NCBI GenBank assembly: GCA_900546355.1
Contig: URCM01000051.1
Span: forward strand, 1-21,556
Source: an uncultured Bacteroides sp.
GTDB taxonomy: Bacteria; Bacteroidota; Bacteroidia; Bacteroidales; Bacteroidaceae
DNA length: 21,556 nucleotides
Direction of reading: 5' to 3'
The notes under the pieces were generated by a model. The model made no database searches. It was not told the DNA's origin and worked only from the letters and a program-made list of their open reading frames with translations. A program made the position numbers and the translations under genes. Of the stretch, positions 14,729-21,556 are shown one piece after another (position 1 is the stretch's first letter; the number at the start of each line of letters is the position of its first letter).

Positions 14729-15352
14729 TTATACCTCCTCCACTTTCTCCACCTGATAATTGCCGTGGCTACGGAGTTCTTCCAAATAATTATAGATTTC
14801 CACGCACGCCCATGCGTCTGTAGCAGCATAAAGCTGTTGTGCTTCGGTCAACACTTCGGCTTCCCAATTCGATAAACGTTGTGCCTTCGATATTTTCTTT
14901 CCGAAAAGCAACGCATAAATCTTTTGCAAGCTTTTCTCTTCGATACCGAAACGCGGCACATAGTCTTGCAGTTCCACCCAGTTTCCTTCCCGCAAATCAC
15001 CTTGATTCCGCTTGCGGAGCATCGCGAAATCATCTCGCAAAGACAAACCAACCTTTAACACATTGTTCCGCAGGAACTCATCCAAAAAATCGGGCAAGCC
15101 TAAATGGTTCAAGCGAAACAAAAAGCAAGTGTCATGAGTGGAAATCTGCAAAAGCGCCACGTTATGCATCTTTCCCCGCCGAAAAGAAGGACGTGTCTCC
15201 GTATCCACCCCGACAATAGAATGCGTATTGAGATACTTTACCGCTTTCCGTGCATCGGTTTCAGTATAAACCACAAAGATACGGCCAGGGAAATTTTCCT
15301 TCGGCATTTCAGCCACCTGTTGCTTCGATATCTTATTTCGTAATGTAATCAT
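14729..15352 (-). CDS. 3'-5' exonuclease, DnaQ-like/RNase D-WRN type
   Basis: This protein has 207 residues from the ATG at 15352. The three exonuclease motifs are visible: Exo I with Asp50 and Glu52 (IVGVDTETRPSF), Exo II with the Asp107/Asp108 region (KVGLSLRDDFAML), and Exo III as YxxxD (LYAATDAW, Tyr175 and Asp179). This is a single-domain enzyme without the HRDC domains of RNase D, so its substrate (DNA or RNA) is unclear. Its first 20 bases overlap the 3' end of the DUF5063 gene, indicating translational coupling. Other in-frame ATGs at 15364 and 15379 are possible but lie deeper in that overlap. The RlmI-like gene follows after about 100 bp, so an RNA-processing role is plausible but inferred. 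Confidence 0.9.
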   Translation of the reverse strand: MITLRNKISKQQVAEMPKENFPGRIFVVYTETDARKAVKYLNTHSIVGVDTETRPSFRRGKMHNVALLQISTHDTCFLFRLNHLGLPDFLDEFLRNNVLKVGLSLRDDFAMLRKRNQGDLREGNWVELQDYVPRFGIEEKSLQKIYALLFGKKISKAQRLSNWEAEVLTEAQQLYAATDAWACVEIYNYLEELRSHGNYQVEKVEEV

Positions 15353-15986
15353 CTTGTTCTTCATCCTCATCACCAACATCTAAACCTTCATATAAATCAT
15401 CTTCCGTATAACCAGCATCCGCATCGAAAACCGGCGACGATACTTCGTCTTCCTCTTCTTCATCCGTACCGGCATTATATTTCACATCGTGCAGGGCACG
15501 CATGACGTTCAACACACGTTGTCCCCAGAATTCACCAAACTGTTCACGGCAAATCACCAAAGCATCATTCATCGTCCGGTCAAGTCCCAGCTGATACACG
15601 CACACGAAGTCTTTCAAAGGCTGGTAGATGTCCGCCAGACTTTCGGAAACCGTCTGCCCGATAGGTGTATCACTATACGCCATATCATCGAGAAACACAT
15701 CAAGGTAATCATCATACCGGCCCATCAATGCCGCTACTCCGCCACGCACCCGTTCATAATCACCTTCCGTCACAAAAACCTCGGGGTCGGATTCATCCAT
15801 GCGCACCACATGTTCAGGAAGCAATGAAGCTTTCAGGTAAAGCAAAGGAAGCAATTTCAACGCCTTGTCTATAAATGGCCGGCGCTTTATTTCGTCTGTC
15901 CGCTCAAGGAAGCCACAAAACTCGGCGGCTACCGTCACGAATTCTACAGTGTTCTTGTCGTAAATAGCAGATGTATTCTTTTCCAT
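15333..15986 (-). CDS. DUF5063 domain-containing protein
   Basis: This 217-residue cytoplasmic-looking protein has no signal peptide or membrane helix. Residues about 10-160 are mostly helical (VEFVTVAAEFCGFLE, then LKLLPLLYLKASLLPE and YDDYLDVFLDDMAY) and match my recollection of the Bacteroidetes DUF5063 family. The last about 45 residues are extremely acidic and low in complexity (TDEEEEDEVSSPV and DVGDEDEEQDDYITK), likely a disordered tail. The function is unknown. It is the first gene of a minus-strand unit with the exonuclease (20-bp overlap) and the rRNA methyltransferase, and it is divergent from ftsK across an 81-bp gap. A partner or regulator of the exonuclease is possible but has no direct support. 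Confidence 0.8.
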   Translation of the reverse strand: MEKNTSAIYDKNTVEFVTVAAEFCGFLERTDEIKRRPFIDKALKLLPLLYLKASLLPEHVVRMDESDPEVFVTEGDYERVRGGVAALMGRYDDYLDVFLDDMAYSDTPIGQTVSESLADIYQPLKDFVCVYQLGLDRTMNDALVICREQFGEFWGQRVLNVMRALHDVKYNAGTDEEEEDEVSSPVFDADAGYTEDDLYEGLDVGDEDEEQDDYITK

Positions 15987-16006
15987 AACGATTTTTGATT
16001 GCGGCG

Positions 16007-16014
16007 CAAAAATA
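16007..16014 (-). promoter_or_regulatory. -7 box (TATTTTTG) for the DUF5063 gene
   Basis: On the minus strand TATTTTTG matches TAnnTTTG about 20 nt before the ATG at 15986. No TTTG is found at -33. It faces the ftsK box 14 bp away, so the two promoters overlap. Confidence 0.5.
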
Positions 16015-16028
16015 CAAAAAAATATTCG

Positions 16029-16036
16029 TACATTTG
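16029..16036 (+). promoter_or_regulatory. -7 box (TACATTTG) for ftsK
   Basis: An exact TAnnTTTG match, about 31 nt before the ftsK ATG at 16068. There is no clear -33 element; upstream is an A-rich tract that also serves the divergent DUF5063 gene. Confidence 0.5.
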
Positions 16037-16067
16037 CGTTTGATTTTCACTATTTCCCTATTCAATT

Positions 16068-18551
16068 ATGAAGAAAAAGACAGAAACACAAGAAAACAAA
16101 GACAAAATCATCAATCCCAAAAAGATGATAAACGCCCTCAAAGGCGAAACCATACATTTCATCATCGGACTGCTCTGCGTCATCTTCGGCGTATATATGC
16201 TATTGGCTTTCAGCTCTTTCTTTTTTACGGGAGGAAACGACCAAAGTATCCTGGCTCATCCCGACCCGGGAGAATTGCTTGAAACGAACAATGGCATCCA
16301 AAACTATGCGGGAGCACGAGGAGCACAACTTTCGCAATTCCTCATTAACGACTGCTTTGGCATTTCGGCTTACTTTATCGTAGTGTTTCTCATCGTGTGC
16401 GGCATGAAGCTGATGAAAGCCTACCAGTTCACCTTGTGGAAATGGTTCACTGGCTGTGCAGTTCTAATGATATGGCTTTCCATAACATTAGGATTTGCTT
16501 TCGGAGCGACGTTTCAAGACTCTTTCCTCTATCCCGGAGGACTGCATGGCTACAACACAAGCCGATGGATTTGCTCTCAGATAGGCGCACCGGGACTCAT
16601 CCTTACCTTATTGGTCAGCTTAGTGCTCATTGCCATCTTCTTTACGCGCGAAACAATGCAAGTGGTGCGCAAAGCGTTCCATCCTGCCTTTCCGACGCGA
16701 GAAAAGGAAGTGCCTGACACACCTGTCGCAGAACCTGCCGGGCAATCTTTTGCAAAAGAAGTTCCCCCATGTCCGGTTTCTCCCACTTCCGACAAATCAC
16801 AAGATGACCCCGAACACCATCCTGTCGAAATAGAGTTGAAGCCTGTAATAGAAAAGGATGCTCCAATTACGCCTGCATACATACCCGAAACATCGGAACA
16901 ACCCAAAGAACAAGTCATCACTGACTCCCAACCTGTTCCCGGAAAAAGCATGAAAGTAACGGATGAACCGACTTTCGAAATTGAAGAAGCCCCTAAAGAA
17001 GAAAACGAAGAACCTTCGCGCGGAAACTTGGACCAGCCTTATAATCCACGCTTAGACTTGGAACATTACCGTTTCCCGACCCTCGACCTGCTTGACGCAT
17101 ACAATGACCACACTCCCGCCATCGACATGGAAGAACAGAATGCCAATAAAGACCGTATCATCCAAGTGTTGCGCAGCTTCGGGATAGAAATCAGTTCCAT
17201 CAAAGCAAGTGTGGGACCTACCGTCACGCTTTACGAAATCACTCCAGCCGAAGGCGTGCGCATCAACCGTATCCGTAACTTGGAGGATGATATAGCCCTA
17301 AGTCTTTCAGCTTTAGGCATCCGTATCATTGCGCCCATTCCCGGCAAAGGAACCATCGGCATCGAAGTACCGAACGCTAACCCGCGCATTGTACCAATGA
17401 GCAGCATCTTAAGTAGCAAGAAGTTCCAGGACACGACTTACGAACTTCCGGTAGCGTTAGGAAAGACCATCACCAACGATGTATTCATCGTCGACCTTGC
17501 CAAAGCTCCTCACATGTTAGTGGCAGGTGCTACAGGACAAGGTAAATCAGTCGGACTAAACGCCATTGTCACCTCCTTATTATATAAGAAGCACCCCAGT
17601 GAACTGAAATTTGTCATTGTCGACCCGAAGAAAGTAGAATTCGCCATCTATGCGCCGATAGAGAACCACTATCTTGCCAAACTGCCCGACTCGGACAATG
17701 CCATCATTACCGATGTGACCAAAGTGGTGCAAACCCTCAATTCACTCTGCATAGAGATGGATACACGTTACGACTTGTTACAGAAAGCCGGATGCCGCAA
17801 CATCCGTGAATATAACGCTAAATTCATCAACCGCCAATTGAATCCGGAAAACGGACACCGCTTCATGCCTTACATTGTCATCATCATCGATGAATTCGGC
17901 GACTTGATTATGACTGCAGGCAAAGAAGTAGAGCTTCCCATCTGCCGCATTGCCCAATTGGCACGAGCTGTAGGCATCCATGCCATCATCGCTACCCAAC
18001 GTCCTACGACCAATATCATCACAGGAACCATCAAGGCAAACTTCCCAGCCCGTGTGGCGTTCCGCGTAGCGTCAATGATGGACTCCCGTACCATCCTTGA
18101 CCGCCCGGGTGCACAACAACTTATCGGTAAAGGTGATATGCTTTATCTGCAAGGGAACGACCCGGTGCGCGTACAATGCGCGTTTGTCGATACACCCGAG
18201 GTAGAACGTATCGTCGATTTCATCAGCCGCCAACAGGGATATCCTACTCCCTTCCTTCTTCCTGAAGTGGAAGACGACTCTGAAAACGGAGGAAGCAGTG
18301 CCGATGTCGACATGAACCGCTTGGATCCGCTTTTCGAAGAAGCAGCACGCCTGCTCATCTACCACCAGCAAGGCTCTACCTCGCTCATCCAACGCAAATT
18401 CTCCATCGGTTACAACCGTGCAGGACGTATTATGGACCAATTGGAACGAGCAGGTATCGTAGGTCCTGCCAATGGAAGCAAGGCGCGCGAAGTGCTCTGC
18501 ATGGACGAGAATGACCTTGCCATGCGTATGAGCAACTTAAAAAATCAGTAA
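16068..18551 (+). CDS. ftsK: DNA translocase FtsK
   Basis: This 827-residue septal DNA pump moves chromosome termini during division and activates dimer resolution at dif. The N-terminal four membrane segments are visible (FIIGLLCVIFGVYMLLAF, YFIVVFLIVCG, TGCAVLMIWLSITLGFAF, GLILTLLVSLVLIAIFF). A proline/glutamate-rich linker spans about residues 205-340. The motor domain has Walker A GATGQGKS (about residues 485-493) and Walker B VIIIDEFGDL (about 602-611). A C-terminal winged-helix gamma domain (STSLIQRKFSIGYNRAGRIM, about 768-787) reads polar chromosome sequences. The length is typical for Bacteroidetes. The start at 16068 gives a lysine-rich cytoplasmic N-terminus just after a -7 box. The LolA-like gene follows after 18 bp and is probably co-transcribed. 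Confidence 0.97.
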   Translation: MKKKTETQENKDKIINPKKMINALKGETIHFIIGLLCVIFGVYMLLAFSSFFFTGGNDQSILAHPDPGELLETNNGIQNYAGARGAQLSQFLINDCFGISAYFIVVFLIVCGMKLMKAYQFTLWKWFTGCAVLMIWLSITLGFAFGATFQDSFLYPGGLHGYNTSRWICSQIGAPGLILTLLVSLVLIAIFFTRETMQVVRKAFHPAFPTREKEVPDTPVAEPAGQSFAKEVPPCPVSPTSDKSQDDPEHHPVEIELKPVIEKDAPITPAYIPETSEQPKEQVITDSQPVPGKSMKVTDEPTFEIEEAPKEENEEPSRGNLDQPYNPRLDLEHYRFPTLDLLDAYNDHTPAIDMEEQNANKDRIIQVLRSFGIEISSIKASVGPTVTLYEITPAEGVRINRIRNLEDDIALSLSALGIRIIAPIPGKGTIGIEVPNANPRIVPMSSILSSKKFQDTTYELPVALGKTITNDVFIVDLAKAPHMLVAGATGQGKSVGLNAIVTSLLYKKHPSELKFVIVDPKKVEFAIYAPIENHYLAKLPDSDNAIITDVTKVVQTLNSLCIEMDTRYDLLQKAGCRNIREYNAKFINRQLNPENGHRFMPYIVIIIDEFGDLIMTAGKEVELPICRIAQLARAVGIHAIIATQRPTTNIITGTIKANFPARVAFRVASMMDSRTILDRPGAQQLIGKGDMLYLQGNDPVRVQCAFVDTPEVERIVDFISRQQGYPTPFLLPEVEDDSENGGSSADVDMNRLDPLFEEAARLLIYHQQGSTSLIQRKFSIGYNRAGRIMDQLERAGIVGPANGSKAREVLCMDENDLAMRMSNLKNQ

Positions 18552-18569
18552 TCAAACAAAAAGTGCAAT

Positions 18570-19184
18570 ATGAAAAAGAATAACCATCTTATAATCTGCC
18601 TGATGGCTTTACTGGTATCCCTCCACTTATATGCCGATGAAAACAACCGAGCCAAAATCATACTCGACCGAACCGCCGAAGCCTATCGGCAGGCTGGAGG
18701 CGTATGTATCCGCTTCGGAGGTACCCAACAAGGTGTTTTAGCACTAAAAGGTGAATGCTTTTACCTGGAATGTGGAGGTGTAAAAAGCTGGTTCGACGGA
18801 AAAACACAATGGAGCTACGTAGAGCAAAACGAAGAAGTGACCATCTCCACTCCTTCTGCCGAAGAATTGCAAAGCATCAATCCGTATGCCTTAATCAATT
18901 CATACGAAACATTGTTCGAATGCCGTTACGGAACACGACATGCCATGAAAGGACAAACGGGCAACGAAATCATCCTTATTCCCCGAGAAAAAGGCGATAT
19001 ACAATCGATTGTCGTCTTTATTTCTGCCGAATATCACCCGTTATGCATCACTATAAAACTGGCAAACGGCGAAACACAGGAGTTTCGTATCCTCTCCTAT
19101 CAAACCAACCAACCCTATACCAATGCTTACTTCCGATTCGATTCGAGAAAATATCCAAATGCGGAAGTCATTGATATGCGATGA
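18570..19184 (+). CDS. LolA-like outer-membrane lipoprotein carrier family protein
   Basis: This 204-residue protein has a signal peptide (MKKNNHLIICLMALLVSLHLYA, cleaved near residue 22). The mature part resembles the LolA/LolB fold: an N-terminal helix (AKIILDRTAEAYRQAGGVCI), a strand series with GECFYLECGGVKSWFDGKTQ and WSYVEQNEEVTISTP, and then SINPYALINSYETLF, the segment typical of LolA-family proteins. LolA shuttles lipoproteins across the periplasm to the outer membrane. This copy may be the main carrier or a paralogue; that cannot be decided from one window. It lies 18 bp after ftsK, an arrangement I recall as common in Bacteroidetes. The C-terminus ends KYPNAEVIDMR, another LolA-like feature. 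Confidence 0.85.
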   Translation: MKKNNHLIICLMALLVSLHLYADENNRAKIILDRTAEAYRQAGGVCIRFGGTQQGVLALKGECFYLECGGVKSWFDGKTQWSYVEQNEEVTISTPSAEELQSINPYALINSYETLFECRYGTRHAMKGQTGNEIILIPREKGDIQSIVVFISAEYHPLCITIKLANGETQEFRILSYQTNQPYTNAYFRFDSRKYPNAEVIDMR

Positions 19185-19265
19185 AACCACTTACTCTTTA
19201 AGGGAAAATGTGATAATTAATGATAAAATGTGACGAGAACATGATTTCCGTACAATTCATTTTAT

Positions 19266-19273
19266 TAATTTTG
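19266..19273 (+). promoter_or_regulatory. -7 box (TAATTTTG) before the DUF4827 gene
   Basis: An exact TAnnTTTG match 30 nt before the ATG at 19304. The -33 element is weak (TTTC at 19245-19248, spacing 17). Transcription from here would exclude the upstream in-frame ATG at 19220. Confidence 0.5.
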
Positions 19274-19303
19274 GCACCGGAAAATTATACGATATACGAC
19301 AGA

Positions 19304-20002
19304 ATGAAAAAGACAAGAGTTTTTGTGACAGCGATGGTTTTGACAGCTTTGATTTTCCAAAGCTGCAATGATGGTAAAACGTATGCTGAATATAGAGAAG
19401 ACGAGATAGACGCAATCAATGCATGGATTAGCACACACGATTATGATATCATAAGTGAAAGCGAGTTTTATGCACAAGACACGATGACAGCAGAAAACCA
19501 ATTCGTGCTTTTCGAAGAAAGCGGAGTATACATGAATATCGTGGAAAAAGGAAAAGGAAAATCAGTGTTGCCCGATGGTTCGTATTCCATCTTATCACGC
19601 TATTTCGAAATTGCGATGCAGAACCGGGAAGATATGTTCAACTTGGGTGACACGCTGACCGGTAACATGAACCTATATAACTACACGAATTATATAGCCA
19701 ATTCTTCATGGTCGCTTCCGATGTATATGCTCCATCCCGAAGAATATAAAGTAACAATCAACGGAGAATCTTATTCGGGTGCTTTTACGGAAAGCTATAT
19801 CATGAACGCAGTCTACGAATCAACATCGGTGCCTTCCGGATGGCTTCTGCCATTGCGATACATAAAACCTGCGCGTACTTCTTCATCGACCGATGTGGCA
19901 CGTGTACGTCTGATTGTTCCGCATGAGGAAGGAACTGTAAACTACGCCTCCAGATTCGTCTATCCGTGTTATTATGAAATTACGTACAATTTAGGCAAAT
20001 AA
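19304..20002 (+). CDS. DUF4827 domain-containing lipoprotein
   Basis: The protein has 232 residues from the ATG at 19304, which gives MKKTRVFVTAMVLTALIFQSC, a lipoprotein signal with the lipidated Cys at 21. It is likely anchored in the periplasm or outer membrane. The body begins KTYAEYREDEIDAINAWIST, matching my recollection of the DUF4827 family, which has been related to the FKBP-like fold (DGSYSILSRYFEI and the C-terminal RFVYPCYYEITYNL); activity is not established. The upstream ATG at 19220 would add 28 residues ahead of the signal peptide and lies before the -7 box, so it is rejected. glmM starts 7 bp after the stop, so the two are almost certainly co-transcribed, although no functional link is evident. 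Confidence 0.83.
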   Translation: MKKTRVFVTAMVLTALIFQSCNDGKTYAEYREDEIDAINAWISTHDYDIISESEFYAQDTMTAENQFVLFEESGVYMNIVEKGKGKSVLPDGSYSILSRYFEIAMQNREDMFNLGDTLTGNMNLYNYTNYIANSSWSLPMYMLHPEEYKVTINGESYSGAFTESYIMNAVYESTSVPSGWLLPLRYIKPARTSSSTDVARVRLIVPHEEGTVNYASRFVYPCYYEITYNLGK

Positions 20003-20009
20003 AAACAGA

Positions 20010-21389
20010 ATGGCTTTAATAAAATCTATCTCCGGCATTCGGGGAACCATTGGTGGCAAAGCAGGCGAAGGACTCACCCCATTGGACATAGTGAAATTTG
20101 TTTCTGCATACGCGACATTGGTTCGCCGGGTTTCTTCAGTGAAAAGTAATCGGATTATAGTAGGCCGTGATGCCCGTGTGTCGGGCGAAATGGTACGGCA
20201 AGTAGTATGTGGCACATTAATGGGTATGGGATTCGATGTGACAGACATCGGTCTTGCTTCCACACCTACTACCGAATTGGCTGTAACGATGGCAGGAGCG
20301 TGTGGAGGAATTATCCTGACCGCCAGTCATAACCCGAAACAATGGAATGCTTTGAAGTTACTGAATGAACACGGTGAATTTTTAAATGCAGAAGAAGGAC
20401 AGGAAGTGCTTCGCATTGCTGAAGCAGAAGAGTTTGATTATGCCGACATCCACTCGTTAGGAAAGTATACGGCAGACACAACGTATGGCGAAAAACATAT
20501 CGAACGTGTCTTAGCTTTAAAGTTAGTAGATGTTGAAGCTATTCGGAAAGCTGATTTCCGTGTGGCAATAGATTGCGTAAACTCGGTAGGCGGCATTATT
20601 TTGCCCCAATTGCTTGAACGCTTAGGTGTAAAGCACATCGAAAAATTGTATTGTGAACCTACAGGGGATTTCCAGCATAACCCGGAACCATTGGAAAAGA
20701 ACTTGGGCGATATCATGCAGCTGATGAAACGGGGCGGTTTAGATGTCGCTTTTGTTGTAGATCCGGATGTTGACCGCCTGGCTATGATATGCGAAGACGG
20801 GACAATGTATGGTGAAGAATATACATTGGTGACTGTTGCCGATTATGTATTAAAGCATACACCTGGCAATACCGTTTCAAACCTTAGCTCGACCCGTGCA
20901 TTACGGGACGTGACCCGTAAGTATGGCATGACATATTACGCTTCGGCTGTAGGCGAAGTAAATGTGGTAACGAAAATGAAAGAGGTAAATGCCGTGATAG
21001 GAGGAGAAGGCAATGGCGGCGTGATTTATCCGGAGGCACATTACGGCAGGGATGCATTGGTAGGAATTGCCTTGTTCTTGAGCCACCTGGCACATGAAGG
21101 TAAAAAGACAAGCGAGCTTCGTGCTTCTTATCCTATTTATTATATGGAAAAAAACCGCATTGATTTGACTCCCGATACAGACATCGACGCCATTCTGAAA
21201 AAAGTGAAGGAAATATATCGCGACAAAGAGGTGAATGATGTAGATGGAGTGAAGATTGATTTCGCTGAAGGATGGGTGCATCTGCGTAAAAGCAATACCG
21301 AACCTATCATCCGAGTGTATTCAGAGGCTCGGACAATGGAAGAGGCAGACCGTTTAGCGAAAGAAGTTTGTGCCATAGCCAACGCCTGA
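20010..21389 (+). CDS. glmM: Phosphoglucosamine mutase
   Basis: This 459-residue enzyme interconverts glucosamine-6-phosphate and glucosamine-1-phosphate, the step after GlmS toward UDP-GlcNAc. It is a four-domain alpha-D-phosphohexomutase. The N-terminal ISGIRGTIGG is followed by the catalytic phosphoserine loop ILTASHNPKQWNA (Ser106), the metal loop DPDVDRL (Asp251, Asp253, Asp255), the sugar-binding GGEGNGGVIYPEAHYGRDAL and the phosphate-binding RKSNTEPIIRVYSEA near the C-terminus. The ISGIRG start and NTEP ending favour GlmM over general phosphomannomutases, although substrate cannot be fully fixed from sequence. It follows the DUF4827 gene by 7 bp, and a strong hairpin terminator begins 31 bp after the stop. 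Confidence 0.93.
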   Translation: MALIKSISGIRGTIGGKAGEGLTPLDIVKFVSAYATLVRRVSSVKSNRIIVGRDARVSGEMVRQVVCGTLMGMGFDVTDIGLASTPTTELAVTMAGACGGIILTASHNPKQWNALKLLNEHGEFLNAEEGQEVLRIAEAEEFDYADIHSLGKYTADTTYGEKHIERVLALKLVDVEAIRKADFRVAIDCVNSVGGIILPQLLERLGVKHIEKLYCEPTGDFQHNPEPLEKNLGDIMQLMKRGGLDVAFVVDPDVDRLAMICEDGTMYGEEYTLVTVADYVLKHTPGNTVSNLSSTRALRDVTRKYGMTYYASAVGEVNVVTKMKEVNAVIGGEGNGGVIYPEAHYGRDALVGIALFLSHLAHEGKKTSELRASYPIYYMEKNRIDLTPDTDIDAILKKVKEIYRDKEVNDVDGVKIDFAEGWVHLRKSNTEPIIRVYSEARTMEEADRLAKEVCAIANA

Positions 21390-21420
21390 CAGCACTGTCT
21401 TACAACATGAAGAGTTACAC

Positions 21421-21476
21421 TAAAAATGGCATGAGGAGATGATGGACTTCACCATCGTCTCCTCATGCCATTTTTA
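21421..21476 (+). terminator. Very long intrinsic terminator-like hairpin after glmM
   Basis: Arms 21421-21445 and 21452-21476 pair over 25 bp with a single G-T-type mismatch, around the loop ACTTCA. The stem starts with an A-run and ends in TTTTT, so it can work in both directions. Its last bases (TTA, 21474-21476) touch the IS-like terminus that follows. Confidence 0.85.
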
Positions 21477-21556
21477 GAAGCTGTTTTGAATTTATCGTGC
21501 AATGATTTGGGATGAGTTTTTGAGGCATTTTCGCTTCTGTGATGAGGAAGATAGCG
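21477..21556. mobile_element. Probable left terminus of an insertion sequence (partial, cut by window edge)
   Basis: GAAGCTGTTTTGAATTT (21477-21493) is the exact inverse of 35-51 at the other window edge and resembles the inverted repeat of the internal IS5-family element. TTA (21474-21476) just outside fits a TNA target. The remaining 63 bp contain no recognisable gene and would be the non-coding lead of the IS. The transposase, if any, lies beyond the window. Confidence 0.5.

Noticed and set aside
19220..19303. Longer N-terminus for the DUF4827 lipoprotein (ATG at 19220).
   Set aside because: It would bury the lipoprotein signal peptide 28 residues inside and start upstream of the -7 box.

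Overview
The window looks like a chromosomal segment from a member of the Bacteroidales (Bacteroides, Phocaeicola or a close relative). The evidence is the protein families (a Bacteroidetes-type putative porin, DUF4827, DUF5063, a Crp/Fnr regulator with a degenerate C-terminus), the Bacteroides-type promoter signature (-7 box TAnnTTTG, in several places with a TTTG-like -33 box 19-20 bp upstream) and metal-dependent KdsA. Species cannot be named from sequence alone. Most of the window is conserved housekeeping sequence. The accessory or unusual material is concentrated at 8.2-8.4 kb, at 10.0-11.5 kb and at the two extreme edges.

Layout. 1-51: a sequence that looks like the right terminus of an insertion sequence (IS). 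94-4040 (+): putative porin, periplasmic solute-binding-domain protein and Gfo/Idh/MocA oxidoreductase, closely spaced. 4041-4164: palindromic octamer-repeat element between convergent genes. 9916-4165 (-): yitT-family membrane protein, Crp/Fnr regulator, a broken gene relic, miaA, a diacylglycerol-kinase-family lipid kinase, kdsA and serS, with internal promoters visible before crp and serS. 9917-10593: a gene-free stretch holding the yitT promoter, a phased 11-bp repeat array and a second, larger octamer-repeat palindrome. 10594-11449: a complete 856-bp IS5-family element with 17-bp perfect inverted repeats and a TAA target duplication. 11562-13406 (+): glmS. 13397-13446: hairpin shared by two convergent genes. 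14630-13437, 15352-14729 and 15986-15333 (-): RlmI-like rRNA methyltransferase, DnaQ/RNase D-type 3'-5' exonuclease and DUF5063 protein. 16068-19184 (+): ftsK and a LolA-like periplasmic protein. 19304-21389 (+): DUF4827 lipoprotein and glmM, followed by a very strong hairpin terminator. 21477-21556: an IS-like left terminus whose first 17 bp match the left-edge sequence in inverted orientation.

How the genes work together. GlmS and GlmM supply two successive steps toward UDP-GlcNAc for peptidoglycan and LPS. KdsA makes the KDO precursor of LPS. FtsK works at the division septum, and the LolA-like protein and porin belong to the outer-membrane/periplasm compartment. SerS, MiaA and the RlmI-like enzyme act in translation. 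I found no defence system, CRISPR, prophage or biosynthetic cluster, and no tRNA or rRNA. The most interesting unexplained structures are the 11-bp phased array at 10151-10227, the two-member octamer palindrome family, the possible glycosidase relic upstream of miaA and the IS-like termini bounding the window.
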